64,000 nucleotides of DNA from positions 1 through 64,000 of the forward strand of contig QLIY01000202.1 in NCBI GenBank assembly GCA_003260075.1, written 5' to 3'. Below the pieces are notes generated by a model that ran no database searches, had not been told where the DNA came from, and saw nothing but the letters and a program-made list of their open reading frames with translations. The first letter of the stretch is position 1. Each line of letters begins with the position of its first letter. This DNA is from Phallusia mammillata. Taxonomy: Eukaryota > Chordata > Ascidiacea > Phlebobranchia > Ascidiidae. The translations under genes and the position numbers were made by a program. Below are positions 1 through 34,884 of the stretch, piece by piece.

Positions 1-1818
1 CCATTTTACAAATCACAATGATTCTATCCAAACCGTATGAATGTCTTTAATTTATTTGTGGGAATAAAACCCTAAAATCTTTGTCTTATATATGTACACT
101 TTGAGGGAAACAAGATAATAACGTGTAACAGTTCAAATGTCATTGCAAAAATATTGTAATGAGGATTTAACCAATACGTAATAAAACCATACTAATGTAG
201 AAAATAATAATGTCAGTGTACAATAAATCTAAACACCAATTCGGTACATTTATTAGGAATTACAATTTAACACAAACTTGATTGCAACTACCCACTTACT
301 AATATACACAGCTTCCTTCACACCCTTTGGCTATTTTCCAGTTACTCGAGTGATAAAACTTCTTTTGAACTGAAGTAGAACAAAGTATTGTGAAAATGTG
401 ATATGATTGCAAAAGCCTTTAAACAAAGGCAAACCACAGTGACTTTTAAAAATTTTGTAAGTAAATAAGTAGCGTACAAGAAAAATATACGCAAAACAAA
501 AGAACCCTACACAAAAAACAATCTGATGTTTTATCTTAAACACAACAATGCACTAAAAATGACTCACACTGCTTAACGGTTACTGGTAGAACAGCTGATT
601 GGAACTTAAAATTTTTATGTCCATATGCACAAGTTTAATCAACAATAATAATTACCATGCAAATACAATGTGTAACCTTTATATGTACCTGACTTGAGGT
701 GAATATAAATAATAATAGGCAACTATTAAATGCTACCTTGGTCAGAGGTTGGATGAAAAGGTGTCATATATGTAATACTTTGATGATAGTGATTTACAGT
801 TTTAAATTTGTTTTGATGTCGGTGAAGATGTGGAGTAAGTTGTACATTAGTTTGCCTTACTGCAACATTAGTTTGGTGATCATGGTGGTGGTGGGTTGCA
901 TCTCCAATGAATGCAGTCTGCGAATAAATGTTATGTCTTACTTGCTACTATTTTGCAGCCAACTTTCTAATATTAGTGTACTTAGTTACAGTTCATCACG
1001 CCACAAAATAATTCTTTTTACCCTAAAACATTGGCAATTTACAAACACTTATTTATCAAAGTATACTACCGTTTTTAGGGTATGAAAATGCTTCTAACCG
1101 CAAATTGTTAGTGCCTTGTTGTTTTTAAACTGTATACTTCAATCATTAACACTTCTGTTCACAATCACTTACATCACAATTGATAACTCTATTTGAATTT
1201 TCAGTAAAATCCTCTGTACCACTATCTAATGATGACATTTTAACTCGCTGAAACTACACACAGCTTGCAGAGTGGCTTCACAGAAAGAGGAACCACTTTT
1301 ACCGTTGGCGCCACCCACACACAAAAGGGGGGAAATAAAATGCAAATCAAGTTCAAACAAAATGTAAGTTTGTTTGCTTTTGCTGTTTAAATAATTTTAT
1401 GCAATTTCTATCCAATCTCTCATTTTCCTGATCTGCACCAGATTTTTAAAAATTACTTTTAAACAGCAAAAACTGAAAAAAGCAATAAAATATGTAGGTT
1501 GGTCTTTTCGCAAACCAACACAATGCAGATGTACATTGTCTCCACATTTCAAATAAAAGAAAATAGTTTTTCAAAAACCTCTCTATGACGAGAACTGTCT
1601 TTGGCAATATATGCTGTGATGGTATTCCATGTACTTTCCTTGAAATCTTTTTTACAAAGTTTTTACCCACGTGTGTTTGTTTCCAAAACAACTGTTTAAT
1701 TTGTATTTTAAAATTTAGACAATTGACACCAACACAAATAGAAATATTAATTTGCGAAAAATTAGAAATATAATTTCAACCATTATTAATAGCAGCACAA
1801 CATTTGTTAAAATCCAAA
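1..1818. other. Gene-poor left edge; probable USP 3' UTR and downstream DNA
   Basis: I see no supportable coding exon here. Open frames such as the one at 699-1085 have no recognisable domain, no splice context and AT-driven composition. The part next to 1819 is probably the 3' UTR of the minus-strand deubiquitinase gene. Confidence 0.5.
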
Positions 1819-13135
<11,317 letters not shown>

Positions 13136-14036
13136 ACAAATTTATTTGATACTGCAACCTTTTACACTCAAAAAAGTTTTTAATTTGCGAAAAGAAAATT
13201 CCAAAAATTCTTCCCTGCTACTCAGCAAATTTTGTAAGTTTCGCGTCATGACATAAAAATCTTAATCTTCCGATCTAATTATGACGCGGTTACACGACTG
13301 AAAAATAAAAACATGTGTTATTTTTTGTAAATTGTTTCCCGAAATGTTACTAAATTTTCTCTAATAATATAAATTATTAACTAAAGCAACATGTAGGGTA
13401 CGTTTGCAACAAACATAGGATTAAGAAAAATAAATTTTTGTTTCATAAAAACAATATATATATATATGTACAATATATATAAAAAAAATTATATATATAA
13501 GTTAAAAATATATAATTTGGGGTTCAGAAAAGTGTCGTAATAATTTTATTGACTAATAATACAAGTTTTTTGTTATAATTTACAAATAAAGAATACCACA
13601 CAGAAATCAAATTAAAAAATTAAAAATTTCAACGAATTTAATTGCCTGACACAAGAGGTCGCTCACACGAACGCCTTCAGTACAAAAGGTGTGTTCGCAA
13701 AGCTGAGAAAATGGCGGTTTTAATTGTTTAATGTTTTCTTTTGTTTGTCTCTTGTAGTAGTAATTTCATGCTCAAAGACGTTTTTAATTTTTATCTTGTT
13801 ATATCTAGTGCTGGTTACCATTTGCCTTATTTAACGTTTTTCAAAATTTATTAATGTATTAGCATAATAAATTTTAAGATGACAAAATAAACTCATCTGG
13901 TAAAAGATATTAAAAATTAAATAGATTATTTTATTGGGAAAGGAACAAACAAAAATTAAGTGTATTTAGTACTTATTAGACTTTTTATTTATTTCAACAG
14001 AATTAAGTTTTTTACTTGGAACAAACAAATTCAAAA
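13136..14036. promoter_or_regulatory. Divergent intergenic region between USP and PP1
   Basis: About 0.9 kb separates the minus-strand USP start codon from the plus-strand PP1 start codon. It must hold both promoters and at least the PP1 5' UTR; an acceptor-like tttcaacag at 13992-14000 suggests a 5' UTR intron. A tatatata tract lies at about 13450-13515. I recognise no specific factor site. Confidence 0.45.
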
Positions 14037-15217
<1,181 letters not shown>

Positions 15218-16343
15218 AAAGCTTTTTGACAAGAACTGGACAAAATTGAGTTCACAAAAAAACTGTTCTGCTCTTTACTTCCTATGTACAATGGTTTATA
15301 ATTCAATATGATGTATGAACGTTTTATAAAATGTTATTTTACAATCCAAGGCCTTTAAATTTCCCCTTCTCTCATTGTAACCCCAAAACTCCTATGTTAT
15401 GTAGTTACTGCATCAAATTTAAAGATTCTTTTTTTTCCAGTTTTGATCATTTTTGTAGTTGTGTTTTTGTTTACAAGCGCAATACAGACACACAACAATC
15501 ACCACAAACTTAGTTTCATAGCAATATACCCTACACATAGTCTGCTGCTATGAAATGTGAGCAGTGCGTGCTGTCACTTCTTTAGAGGATAATTACATTT
15601 TCCGTGCTCAATTAGTTACGCAATGTTTTCATAAGCGGTGATTTTATTTGTTGTTTTTTTGCTTATCGCCTCTTGGAATACAAAAAATAGTGTAAATGAT
15701 TGTTTTTGTATATTTGTTTTGACAGGTTTAGGTTGAAATAACTGATTTAAAGTAAACATAGGCATTTCAATGACAAATGAATTGATGAGCTGTAAGCTTA
15801 AATACTTCATTTTGCCCAAAGATCAGTTTTATCTGAACTTGAACTGGAAAATATTATCAGAAGTTGAAACTTTCTCTGATGAAAGTATAAAGAGCAACGT
15901 GTTGTTATTGTAATATTTGCCCTGAGGCAAAATGATGACAAAATTATCAATGTGATTCCCATGGAAGTTCAACGGGGAGACCAAACCCTAAAACAAGGGA
16001 TACTGACACAGTAACTTGTTATTATTACTTAACTCAGAAGGAACATCTATGCTTCCTGGACAAGTTAAATGTACATTAATTGGCACCTTCTTTATCAAAA
16101 CGTTTTTGACGTGAAAAAGATTTAAGTCCAAATCTATTTATGGAAAAATAATACATAACCAAAAGCTTGATACATTGTTTGCCTTGGTTTGTTAAATTCC
16201 CCAAAAAACTAAACACCAGTTTTGACATTTTGCAGATATCATGAGTTAAGAGTGTAAAGTCCACTGTTTAAACAACAATCAGTAAAGCATTTATTTACCT
16301 TACCACCTTTTGATTTATTGACTGGTCACACACATTCAACAAC
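15218..16343 (+). other. PP1 3' UTR and PP1-COX15 intergenic region
   Basis: No coding exon seen. The first few hundred bases are probably the PP1 3' UTR; the last part holds the COX15 promoter and 5' UTR. No repeat family recognised. Confidence 0.5.
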
Positions 16344-19300
16344 ATGGCTCTGTGTAATGGATGGGCTGCTCGTAAACTTTTTAATCTCCATCGTATCGGC
16401 CAAGCTCATCAACATTTGACCATAAAAAATTTCAAGGTAACTGGTTGGTTGTTTACGGTTTATAGTGGTGTCTGTGTCAAGGCTGTTCATAATAGCATGT
16501 GTATGAATTACATACAAACTGTGTAAAAGTAAAAAGCATTATTAACAAACAATAAAATAAAAAACAACAACAAAGATTGTTTTAATTTTTAGGTTTTGCC
16601 ACTGTTGCGTCAAACAGTAACAAGTGCTGAGATCGGTAGCAGAATATTGAGACCCCAGAAGGTCGTGGGTTGGTGGCTTGCTGGATGCTGTGGTTTGGTA
16701 ATGTGCATTTGAGGCTTTTAAACCTTAGGAGAAATATCTAAGTGTTTTGAAGTGTGAGAGAAAACCTTCTATGCTTAGATTGTGCACAATTAGGCTGTTA
16801 TAATTTTACCAACTTCATTCAACCTGGTCTTGCCAGTTAAAGCTGTTTCTCCCAAATAATTAGAATAAAATCAATCTTTAAGATAAGAGGCACAGTATAG
16901 AATGCTAGTCTATCTCGTCATATTGTCCTAGCTACAACAGCAATTAATGATATTGCTTTTATTTTGTACACTTTGTAAATTGTCATTTGCAGACTTTTGG
17001 TATGGTGGCAGTGGGTGGAGTGACGAGATTAACGGAATCCGGTTTATCGATGGTTGATTGGCATCTTATAAAAGGAATGAAACCACCAACCACACATGAA
17101 GAATGGACGAAGGAATTTGAAAAATATCAAGAATTCCCAGAATTTAAAATGTAAGAGAACAATAATTCATCACAGTCTTGTAGTGATAATCAATGTTACT
17201 TTTTTGATGTAAAGGTGTAATTTTAAATTAATATTTAGTGTTAATGTGCACACAGTATTTGAAGAAATGCTTTGCAAACACAGACAAGGGTCTGTAGTCC
17301 AGTGGTCACCAAACTTTTATAACGACGAGTCGGATAACATTAAAAACAACACACTAGGGCCACATAGCTTACAAGCCCAAATGCAGTGCCTTCCCAAATT
17401 GTGGTCTATGAAGCGCTTTTGTGAGACCAGCAAGAGTACAATCTGATTTAGAGTCGGACAGTGCTACTATCAAATAGTAGAATTTTCTGGAATATTAAAT
17501 AATCTCTACTGGCAATGCTAGGGCTATCATATTTCCATCCCAAAAAAGGAGGACACATTGTTATAAAGAACATGAAAAAATACTTAAGGGCCCCCAAAAA
17601 ATAAAAGCCGTAGAAATTAAACGGTATTGAATTATAATTCGGATAAAATTTAACGTTTATCACATCACCACACTAAAATAACCTTGTTTTTTTTCAAAAA
17701 AAAATTTAAAATCCACCTGGATTCTTTAAAAAATAAGCTAGAGATTAATATTTACCTGTTTTCAAAGGCATAATTGTCACTTATGTAGTTGGTAAATCAG
17801 AAAGGGGGGGGGGTCTGTACCAGGGGTAACCAAACTTTTCGGATAACATTAAAAACAACACACTAGGGCCACATAGCTTACAAGCCCAAATGCAGTGCCT
17901 TCTCAAATTGTGGTCTATGAAGCGCTTTTGTAAGACCAGCAAGAGTACAATCTGATTTAGAGTCAGACAGTGCTACTATCAAATAGTAAAATTTTCGGAA
18001 TATTAAATAATCTCTACTGGCAATGCTCATTTATTTCATCACAATATAAAAGCGCTTGTTCTGAAACTTTCGACGGTTGAATTCAGCTTGTTTTTTTTTC
18101 TATGTCATATAATAGGATCAAATACCTATAATGATGGGCTGTAGTTTAGTCGCCCCAGCTATAAACCAACAAACTTTTAAACGTACTTCATTTCAGATTA
18201 AACCACAACATGACATTAAATGAGGGGGGGGGGTCGCAGTGGAGTGACTTTCGACGGTTGAATCCAGCTTTTTTCTAGGATATATAATAGGATCAAATAC
18301 CTAAAATAATGGGCTGTAGTTTGTCGACTCTTGCTATAAACCAACAAACTTTAAACGTACTTCATTTCAGATTAAACCACAACATGACATTAAATGAATT
18401 TAAAGCAATCTGGCACATGGAATACGGGCATCGAATGTTGGGGAGGTTCATGGGTTTGATTTATTTTCTTCCACTGGCTTATTTCCTCAAGAAAGGATGG
18501 ATAGACCGAAGATTAAAGATCAGGACGGGAATTCTTGGTGGCCTTCTAGTCTTTCAGGTATTTGCTAACTTTAAACACAATTTCACATTATGTAAGACTG
18601 CTAATTATTACAACAGTCAAAATCGGGTGTCTAAGCGCAGTTAACACTTTACGCTGTACTTGTGACATCTATAAAAAAATTCCAATATAAGTGCATTGCC
18701 TAATGTTGTTTTTCACTCTTTACAATTCAATATTGGACTCAGTAACAATTAGAATTAGTTGGAATTGTCTAACTAGAAGTCGGAAGTCAGACGTTATACC
18801 TAATGACTATGCATCCTGCAAAAAGCTTTGCTTTCCTTCTCTTCATTTCCATTACTTTGTGCATTTTGCAGGGTCTTTTAGGCTGGTACATGGTCAAAAG
18901 TGGATTGCAAGATCGATTTGAAGAAACTGATGTGCCAAGAGTCAGTCAATACAGGTTACATAATGGACAGAAAAAGCTTAAAAGTCTTTGTTTAGATGCT
19001 AGAAATATGTTGCCAGTGTAAATTTGTTTTCACTATTGGCCTGGGTGTGTGGGTGTGAAAACAGTTCATCTTGTTATGTATGTATATGTTGATGCAAGAA
19101 ATATCCAAATACTTTAATACCTTTACATTTTTAACCTAACAGAAGTTGTGTATCACTACCGTTGTGTGTTGATTGCATTGATTGAATCCACATGGCGACA
19201 GTATCAATATCAACACATAAAAATCAATACTGGATCAATAATAAAGTCTGCAAACATTTACGCAGATTAGCAGCGCACCTTGGATCAGCGTTTGTTTTCT

Positions 19301-21569
19301 ATTCTGGACTTATGTGGTGTACGTTGGGTCAACTCCTTCCAACCAAATACATCGAACACACAAAAGCTGTACGAAAGTTGCGCATGGTTGCACACAGCAC
19401 CAAAGGATTGGTATTTATCACCGCTCTTTCAGGTGCAAACACTTATTTGCATAAATTCAAATCAAACCCAAGATTGACCTCCTATTACTATGTTTATCAA
19501 TTTCCCTCACAAATTTAAACAAATAAATACTAATAAATGTTTTTAATTTTATAGAGTAATTTACTTGTATGCAGTTTCTGTTAGATTCACAGAATAAATG
19601 ACAAAGTTACCAGTAAAAGTAATTACCTGCTTCTTTGACCTTGTTTACACTCTGTGTTCAGGATACAGAAGCAAATTAATCAGAATGAGTAATTTAATGT
19701 GCAACTTTGTAAGACGTAGTTGCCCACAGGAAGGGTTAATTTCATGTCACTTGATTAATTGCAAGTCCCAATGTACAATGACCCCAAATGATATTTCACT
19801 TTAATGACAAGGCATTTACAATGGCAGCTTGATAAATGTTTATGTAGTCACTATATTCTGTTGTGTATTTAGGAGCATTTGTGGCTGGACTTGACGCGGG
19901 TTTAACTTACAATAGTTACCCCAAAATGGCCGACAGATGGATTCCAACTGACATTCTCACGTTTTCACCAAAGTGGAAAAACTTCTTCGAGAATCCTACA
20001 ACTGTTCAGTTTGACCACAGACTTCTGGTAAATACCAAATTGAAATAGAAAATGAGTAATTGTCATTGCTGGAACTAAGTGCTATGTTTTAATTTTAATG
20101 AATCGCAAGTAAAAGTCAGGTTTTTAATGCACTGTTCAACAATGGGCTGGTATATATGTTTTTTATTCCTCACACAGTTTGACCCTTTCTCTTAAAACAT
20201 AAACACAGGGAAAGATGGTTTGACAATTTAATTCAATCATTCCCAATAAATAGGCTTTAATTTTACTGTAATGGGTAATTGGTCAAAATATTACCTGAAT
20301 TGTTTAGCTGTATGTTCTTTCACCATCAAATAAATTCAACTTAATCAGAGTTTATCTGTTACTTACCATAACTGAAATTTTAGGTAGTGTTTCAAAATTC
20401 CTTATGCACTTTAAAATAAACTATAACTTACTATCTAGGTTTATACATGTTTTACTTTGCTTATATTTTTTGACAACTTTTTTAATGATTGTTTACAGGG
20501 ACATACTACATTGGCAATGGTGACATACACATGGTGGTTGGCTAGAAAAACCCCGGGGCTTCAAGGTCGAACAATTCTTGCCACAAACTGTATGATGGGG
20601 ATGGGGGCAATACAGGTGGGTGGATAAAACTGAAAAGATGATATGCAGAAAATTGAAGCAAGAAAGTTAACTTTTCGATACACAACACAAGAATAAACAT
20701 AACAACATGTTAGCTTTTTTTCTGTAAAACTTGTTGGTTGCAAGAAATTTGCTTTTTGCTTAAAAGTTGCTAAGTTTGTTTTCTCAGGACTTGCTTTTGT
20801 ACTACTATGGAGTTGTACCTAACTGTATATTTACTTTTTTAATGAGTGAACACAGTGGTGGATTCGGCTGGTTCGCACAGGTTCTATAGAACTGTCTCAC
20901 GAAATTTTATGAGAGTTAGCGAACCGATTAGCATGAAAAAAATTGAATCCCACCACTGAGTAAACAATGGGGGGGGGGCAGTACTTACTTTTCTGTAAGT
21001 TAACTTGGCCGAACGGCCTGGCGCGCCTGACCCATATGCAGACATAAAAAAAACTTGTTGGTTGCAAGAAATTTGTTTTTTGCTTAAGTTGTTTTCTCAG
21101 GACTTGCTTCCGTACTACTATGAAGTTGTACCTACCTGCATATTTATTCTTTAATCAGTAAACACAGTGGTGGAATTCAGCTGGTTCGCACAGGTTTTAT
21201 AGAACCGTCTCGCGAAATTTTATGAGGGGGGGGGGGGGGGGGGGGGGGGGAAATTGAATCCCACCACTGAGTAAACAATAACAAAATGGAAAATCTGACT
21301 TCCTACCTTGTGTAGTTTTTTGACGACAAAACCCAGGTTGTTTGAATGCAAAATAACCTTACATAACTGAATATACTGTAGAACTGAAACCTAAAAAAAG
21401 TTTACATAGGATGGAACTAAACTATACTTGTTTGTAGGTGTTGCTTGGAATCTCAACACTACTTACATATGTTCCAACGTCACTAGCCGCTTTGCATCAA
21501 TCCGGCTCACTAACTTTACTCTCATTTGCAATCTGGCTTACTCATGAACTTAGGAGACTACCCAAGTGA
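16344..21569 (+). CDS. COX15: COX15, heme A synthase of the mitochondrial inner membrane
   Basis: Converts heme O to heme A for cytochrome c oxidase. Nine exons: 16344-16436, 16593-16697, 16993-17150, 18371-18557, 18872-18954, 19266-19432, 19873-20027, 20499-20615, 21438-21569; all junctions are GT-AG and in phase. They give 398 residues (human 410). The N-terminus is basic and amphipathic, fitting a mitochondrial presequence. Family motifs seen: [75 protein letters not shown] and QFDHRLLGH. Conserved histidines in these motifs are the expected heme ligands. Hydrophobic stretches fit the eight-helix fold. Introns 3 and 8 contain haplotype duplications that leave the coding exons intact. The gene is convergent with ARL3. 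Confidence 0.95.
17291..18027. repeat. hAT-like sequence duplicated around a 10-G spacer (COX15 intron 3)
   Basis: 17291-17519 and 17814-18027 are diverged copies (starts near tctgta with ca(g)gggtcaccaaac-type termini) separated in part by G at 17804-17813. The left copy has extra sequence (17520-17803), so the two haplotypes may differ by an indel. Confidence 0.65.
18066..18400. repeat. Haplotype duplication around a 10-G spacer (start of COX15 exon 4)
   Basis: 18066-18223 and 18247-18400 match and flank G at 18224-18233. The first copy includes the splice acceptor and first bases of exon 4; only the second copy reads into the full exon. Confidence 0.85.
20853..20958. mobile_element. hAT-like MITE, CAGTGGTGGG family, copy 3
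   Basis: Begins cagtggtggattcgg, ends gaatcccaccactg, with 8-bp flanks agtgaaca and agtaaaca. A short internally deleted copy. Confidence 0.75.
21165..21269. mobile_element. hAT-like MITE, CAGTGGTGGG family, allelic copy of copy 3
   Basis: Same insertion as 20853-20958 on the other haplotype, with perfect 8-bp flanks agtaaaca. The centre is replaced by 25 G bases. Confidence 0.75.
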
Positions 21570-22626
21570 CAGACCACATGTAGTCTTATCAAATGTTTCA
21601 TGTAGTATACTAAAAGCAATGAACTATTTTCAAAGAGCAAAACTGTTGCATCATGACATTGTGCATTTTCTGTACTCATTGTTTAATGGAAACCTGCTTG
21701 CTTACATGATGTGCCATTAACCCAATTATTTTGCAACTAATGATTGGCTACAGTTTGGAATTCAAGAATTATCTGGAATATATGATTTTAGTAGCTCTGT
21801 CTAGCACAGTTAAACACACATTTATAAATAAAACACACTGTTTAAAAACTTGGTCATGCTGGTGTGTTGTTAGAGAATGTCAGATTTTTATTGTCACATT
21901 GTATTTCATCACAAACTTATGCTAACACAGCGAGAAACAACAACACGTTGAAGAGGTTTTCTCCTAAATATTAATATGCACTGAAAGTGAAAAAAAACAT
22001 TAAAATGATGGACTTGTATCTAATGTGCTGATTGCCTAGTTTTATATGATCATATTTTTTTACAAACTTTTGATAAACATTTCAAAACAAGTCATTTTCA
22101 TAAAAAATATGTACAAGTGGTTGTAAAACATGAGCTCTTGGTATAGGCCTTTCACAGTGATGCCCAAAGCCATGTTCAATTGCGAGATAACAAATGAAAC
22201 AAACAATCTTTTGTACCTTTTTGTATGAAAGGTGCACATACAAAATACAATGCACCAAAAAGTGGGTAAAAATAGGTGGAGAAAAAATAATAAATACAAA
22301 TCAGATGCAAAATTGAATGTTGCCTACATGTTCACACCACTAAAATGTGAATGATATAAGAATGTGCAAGAACGGGCTAGTGACTAAATTATATTTATAA
22401 GTGTTGGTACTGACACAGAGTAATTTGAGGTACCAACAATCTTTATGGCAAAAACAATATGTTTTTTTTCACCAAACTGTTTTTCAGAAGGCAATATGCG
22501 TGTTTAGGAGTGAAGACTAGGTCAAAATATTTCATCTACAAAATCAGTAAAACCAAGTTAACACACTTGATTTTATGGCTAGTTATTGAACAATAAAATG
22601 TTCTTTAACCACAGAACAATGTACTC
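21570..22626. other. Convergent 3' region between COX15 and ARL3
   Basis: No coding exon. Holds both 3' UTRs; an AATAAA at about 21827 fits a COX15 polyadenylation signal. Otherwise AT-rich with nothing recognised. Confidence 0.5.
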
Positions 22627-24020
22627 TTATTTCTTCTTGGCCTTTGCTCCAGCGGTTTTCATAACCCATTCGATCCCATCCTAAAAAAATATCAAACCAT
22701 AATTCAAAGTTGTTTATTCACTAACTACAATTTCTGTGAGCACAATGCTTAGATTTAATGACAGATAATTGTGTCCATGTTTTGTGCAAAGGTTGATGTT
22801 AATTTAACAGTTTATGAATATTTAATGCAGTACAGCAGCTGCTACTCAACAAAAAATGCATTTTTAAACTTGGTTGTTTGTCAACTCGTATAATATTTAC
22901 GACCTTTTGCACATTGTTCAACTACTCACACATCGTGAAAACAACACAACTTAAAAACGGCATCTATGATTTAGATACCAGACAGTTGAAACAATGAACA
23001 TTCTGTCAACGAAACCTTTTCTACAGAAACATCCTTTTCAATCATGTTGTGCATAAATTGTAATTGTATTAAATAAAAAAAAACAGAAAATATTTTATTT
23101 ACCTGCACACCTTCACCTTTAAGCGCAGAACAAGCTTGTATTTGCCAAGTTCTGCCATTCAGTGTGTGAAGTTTAAGTAGATTGGCAATATCAGATGCCT
23201 TTGCTGCATTGAATAAATCCTGTTTGTTGGCAAAAATCAAAAGCGGAACACCGCTGAGTTTTTCGTCCTCAAGAAGTTCTCGCAATTCCTGACAAAAAAA
23301 AATTAATAAAAGATTATTTTAATCTTATTCAAGTCTATTTCAATAAGATTTAAGTTTAGCTGCAATATAGGTCTTAAACCTGTAACTTAAAAGTCTCATA
23401 GAACATTTTAACAAATAACTACGCATGAAAACATATTTTTAACGAACAGAATCAGTTGATAATGATACTGATGTTATATTACACTGAAAACAATTTTAAA
23501 TGTAAATATTCTTACCACCCCTGTTTCCTCAAAGCGTTTTTGATCGGTGCTGTCGATTACATAAATAAGAAGGTCCGTGTTTTCAAAATAGTTCCTCCAA
23601 TATGGCCTTATCCTTCTTTGACCTCCAATATCCCAAACGTTCAATTTAAATCCAGGTGTGTTCACACATTTTACATTGAAACCCTATTTTAAAAAAATCC
23701 AATAGATTAATTTGAAATTCTAGTTCTAAGAAGGATAAATTATATAATCTCATATTTCAGGCATGTTTAGTTCAAATGTGACAAACATTCACCTGTGTAG
23801 GAGTAATTTGGTCGATTTTTTCTGATGCAAGTGATTTCAAGATTGTCGTTTTTCCAGCATTATCCAAACCAAGAAGTAGAATTCTGAGTTCTTTGTGATG
23901 ATCCGATCTAAGCTTTCGTAGAATGCTCAATAATCCCTGTTTTAAAACATCAGTTTAGCATAAGTTTTTGATTAACAATATTTTTACAAGATCATTTAGT
24001 ATTTAGTATGTTCTTACCAT
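22627..24020 (-). CDS. ARL3: ARL3 small GTPase
   Basis: ARF-like GTPase that, in other animals, releases lipidated cargo in cilia. Coding exons on minus: 24020-24018 (the ATG alone), 23936-23793, 23683-23516, 23288-23103, 22680-22627; 184 residues (human 182). Motifs seen: N-terminal [13 protein letters not shown]-loop GLDNAGKTT, switch [19 protein letters not shown] base motif and [11 protein letters not shown] near the C-terminus, ending in a lysine tail. The start codon is the last codon of its exon, directly before GTAAG. The first exon region is duplicated at 24207-24209 by an allele-spacer-allele join, so only one start is real. ARL3 rather than ARL2 is supported by the N-terminus and the [13 protein letters not shown] segment. 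Confidence 0.95.
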
Positions 24021-24330
24021 GATTAATTGTGAGCATGAATGCTTTGAATGTTCAGTTGCGGCAACTCTTTTAAAAACAGAAGAATGTGGACACCGATTGC
24101 TGCTTCAAACACAAAACAGATACACCTCAGCTTACTTGGGGGGGGGGAAAAAACATCAGTTTAGCATTTTAATTTTTCATTAAAAATATTTTCACAATGC
24201 TCTTACCATGATTAATTTTGAGCATGAATGCTTTAAATCTCCAGTTAGGGTAACTCTTCTACAAACAGAAGAATATGGACACCGATTGCTGTTTACAATG
24301 CAAAAACAGATATACCTCCACTTATTTTTT
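23944..24330. repeat. Haplotype duplication around a 10-G spacer (ARL3 5' end)
   Basis: 23944-24137 and 24148-24330 are diverged copies flanking G at 24138-24147. Both contain the ARL3 5' exon with ATG followed by GTAAGA-type donor. Confidence 0.8.
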
Positions 24331-26283
24331 AACTATTTTATCAACCACAAACTTCAACTTCTAAAAAATATAGAGAACCAAAACTTTTTACTTCATGAAT
24401 CAATTTGAATTTCCATCAGCAGATACTTCTCAAAATTAAACAAACTACACTTATGATTTGCCCAGCACACGACTTTCAGTGTAACAGCAGAGAGAGTCAG
24501 TTTGCTTTACCAACACACATCGACCGTTTCATTAGTTGTACACCACATGAAAGAAACAATACATATACATTATTCATTAGTTGAAACACCTACGCAAGCT
24601 GTTTCTCACTTTACGGTTAAAATTAAAAAGCGTTTGAGACCACGCAAACTCGACACACGTATATATCTTTGTGTGAGTTCATTACAGCAATTCGCGAAAG
24701 ACCATTTATTGTTTCAACTGTAATATGATAAACGATGATTTGCAAAAAGCTTCTTGGCAACCTTCAGCTCCAGAAAACAAAATCAATTAATCCGAACCCT
24801 TAATCCAAATCAGTGGGGTAATCCGATTGTATTCGTCTTTCGTTTTCTTGTCCCGTCAATTACGCATGTTGCAAAAATAAAAACCACAATTTACATTTTT
24901 GGTACAAACGGACGTCATTTTGAGCTTGATTCATAAGTTAAGAAGGTTCGATTACGTAATATATGACTGAGGCAAACAGGAAATATTGGTTTCTATTGTT
25001 TCCGCTTGTTCAAATAGTGACAGCAATAACTTGTGTTTTCTAAATAATAGACGATTTCTCTTAAGTCTTATCTTGCTTTTTCTTAGATGGTAAACTAAAG
25101 ACATTCAGTAAAAAAACTACACTACTAAACATTGTAGTTGGGGTAACAAGATGCTTTAAAACGAAGGTTTTCAAATTCGGCCAAACAAACTGTTTTGTCA
25201 TTTTTTTAAATTAAAATACTAGTCCTAATGTTTAACTAAAGATAATTAAGTACTAAAGATAAACTATGTGTTTCGCAAGTACTTTATTGTTCGCAAACAT
25301 GTATTTCATTTTTTGTAAAGTGAATATAGGTTGTTAGAAAATCCCTATTGGTATAAGCCAGCAAGCTGGGGTGGATTTATTTTTGTCGTTAAACCATAAA
25401 CACCAGCTAATTTCAAAACTAGAAACGAAAAAATAAACTACTCAAACAGAAAATATAACAAAACGCAACACGAAAGAAAATATGAAACTGCGCAAATAAA
25501 TGCAAACAATCCAATACCACAGAGCTTGTTTGCATCAGTACAGTACATCAACCACATTGATCTGGATTAAGACATAGAAATTATACATTCTACGCATCGG
25601 GTTGGAGAGCACTTGAAAACAGGACAAATAACAAAATCCTGTTAAAACTTAATTTGCATTGCCTTTTTTACAAGGGTAAGTAGTTAGGTTGTACGAATCA
25701 AAAATGGGGGGGGGGACAACCACATTGATCTGGATTAAGACATAGAAATCATACATTCTACGCATGGGGATGGAGAGCACTTGAAAACAGGACAAATAAC
25801 AAAATCCTGTTAAAACTTCATTTGAATTGCCTTTTTTACAAGGGTAAGTAGTTAGGTTGTACGAATCAAAAATATTGCTGGTATTGAAGCAAATTTAAAT
25901 GGTGTACGACTTTTTTTGTATATTGACAAAAAGTTTTTGTAATTAGGACAGATCAAACTAAACAACATTTTACCAGACAGGCTTGCTCGGCTAAATACAA
26001 ACTTCATTATATTTTTTGTCCCAGTAATTGGCTCATATAATCACGTGATACTAACATTGTGACGTCATGCATTGCAGGGGTATATAATCATTTGGTAGCA
26101 AAAAAATTAATAAATACGAGTTGCCATTATAAAGGTTACTATACCCTTTTAACTCAACATGGAGAAAAATTGAACATTTAAAACATTGTCATTAGAAAAA
26201 TTGTTTTCTTCCAGATTTGTTCATGGCTCGAAAATTAATTAATTCCAGGGAGTTTAGTCAATTCTAGTGTGGTGTAGCGCCAT
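24331..26283. other. ARL3 upstream / ACSL downstream region without recognised genes
   Basis: No coding exon seen. 25549-25705 and 25716-25873 are copies around G at 25706-25715. A CACGTG (about 26042) and a palindromic TGACGTCA (about 26060), with tatataat near 26090, lie close together, but no gene starts downstream on the plus strand. Confidence 0.45.
25549..25873. repeat. Haplotype duplication around a 10-G spacer (intergenic)
   Basis: Near-identical 157-bp copies 25549-25705 and 25716-25873, spacer G 25706-25715. Confidence 0.85.
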
Positions 26284-34690
<8,407 letters not shown>

Positions 34691-34798
34691 ATTGAATTCC
34701 TTTTTCAGGCCCAAAGAGTGGTCGAATTTAAATAGACAGCAATATCAGATGTCAATTGTCTTACAGTTGAACTGGACTAAAGGGGTGAACAACTGTGA

Positions 34799-34884
34799 AT
34801 GACACCAACAGAATCACGTTAAATCCTTGTCCTACTTACATGTACAGCACATGGCATTCGGACTTTGGCACAGCAAGACCACTG
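34799..34884. repeat. Second copy of the 86-bp segment
   Basis: Matches 27180-27265 throughout; here the flanks are ordinary sequence without an ambiguous base. Confidence 0.7.

Larger units (their letters stand above)
20728..21288. repeat. Haplotype duplication, COX15 intron 8, including two MITE copies
   Basis: 20728-20968 and 21052-21288 are the same locus twice, with G at 20969-20978 between. Each contains one CAGTGGTGG-family MITE (20853-20958, 21165-21269) at the same target site: agtgaaca/agtaaaca in one and agtaaaca/agtaaaca in the other. The second MITE has G at 21226-21250 in its centre. Confidence 0.8.

Noticed and set aside
699..1085. 128-residue plus-strand open frame
   Set aside because: Low-complexity AT-driven frame, no domain, no splice or start context, beside a 3' UTR.
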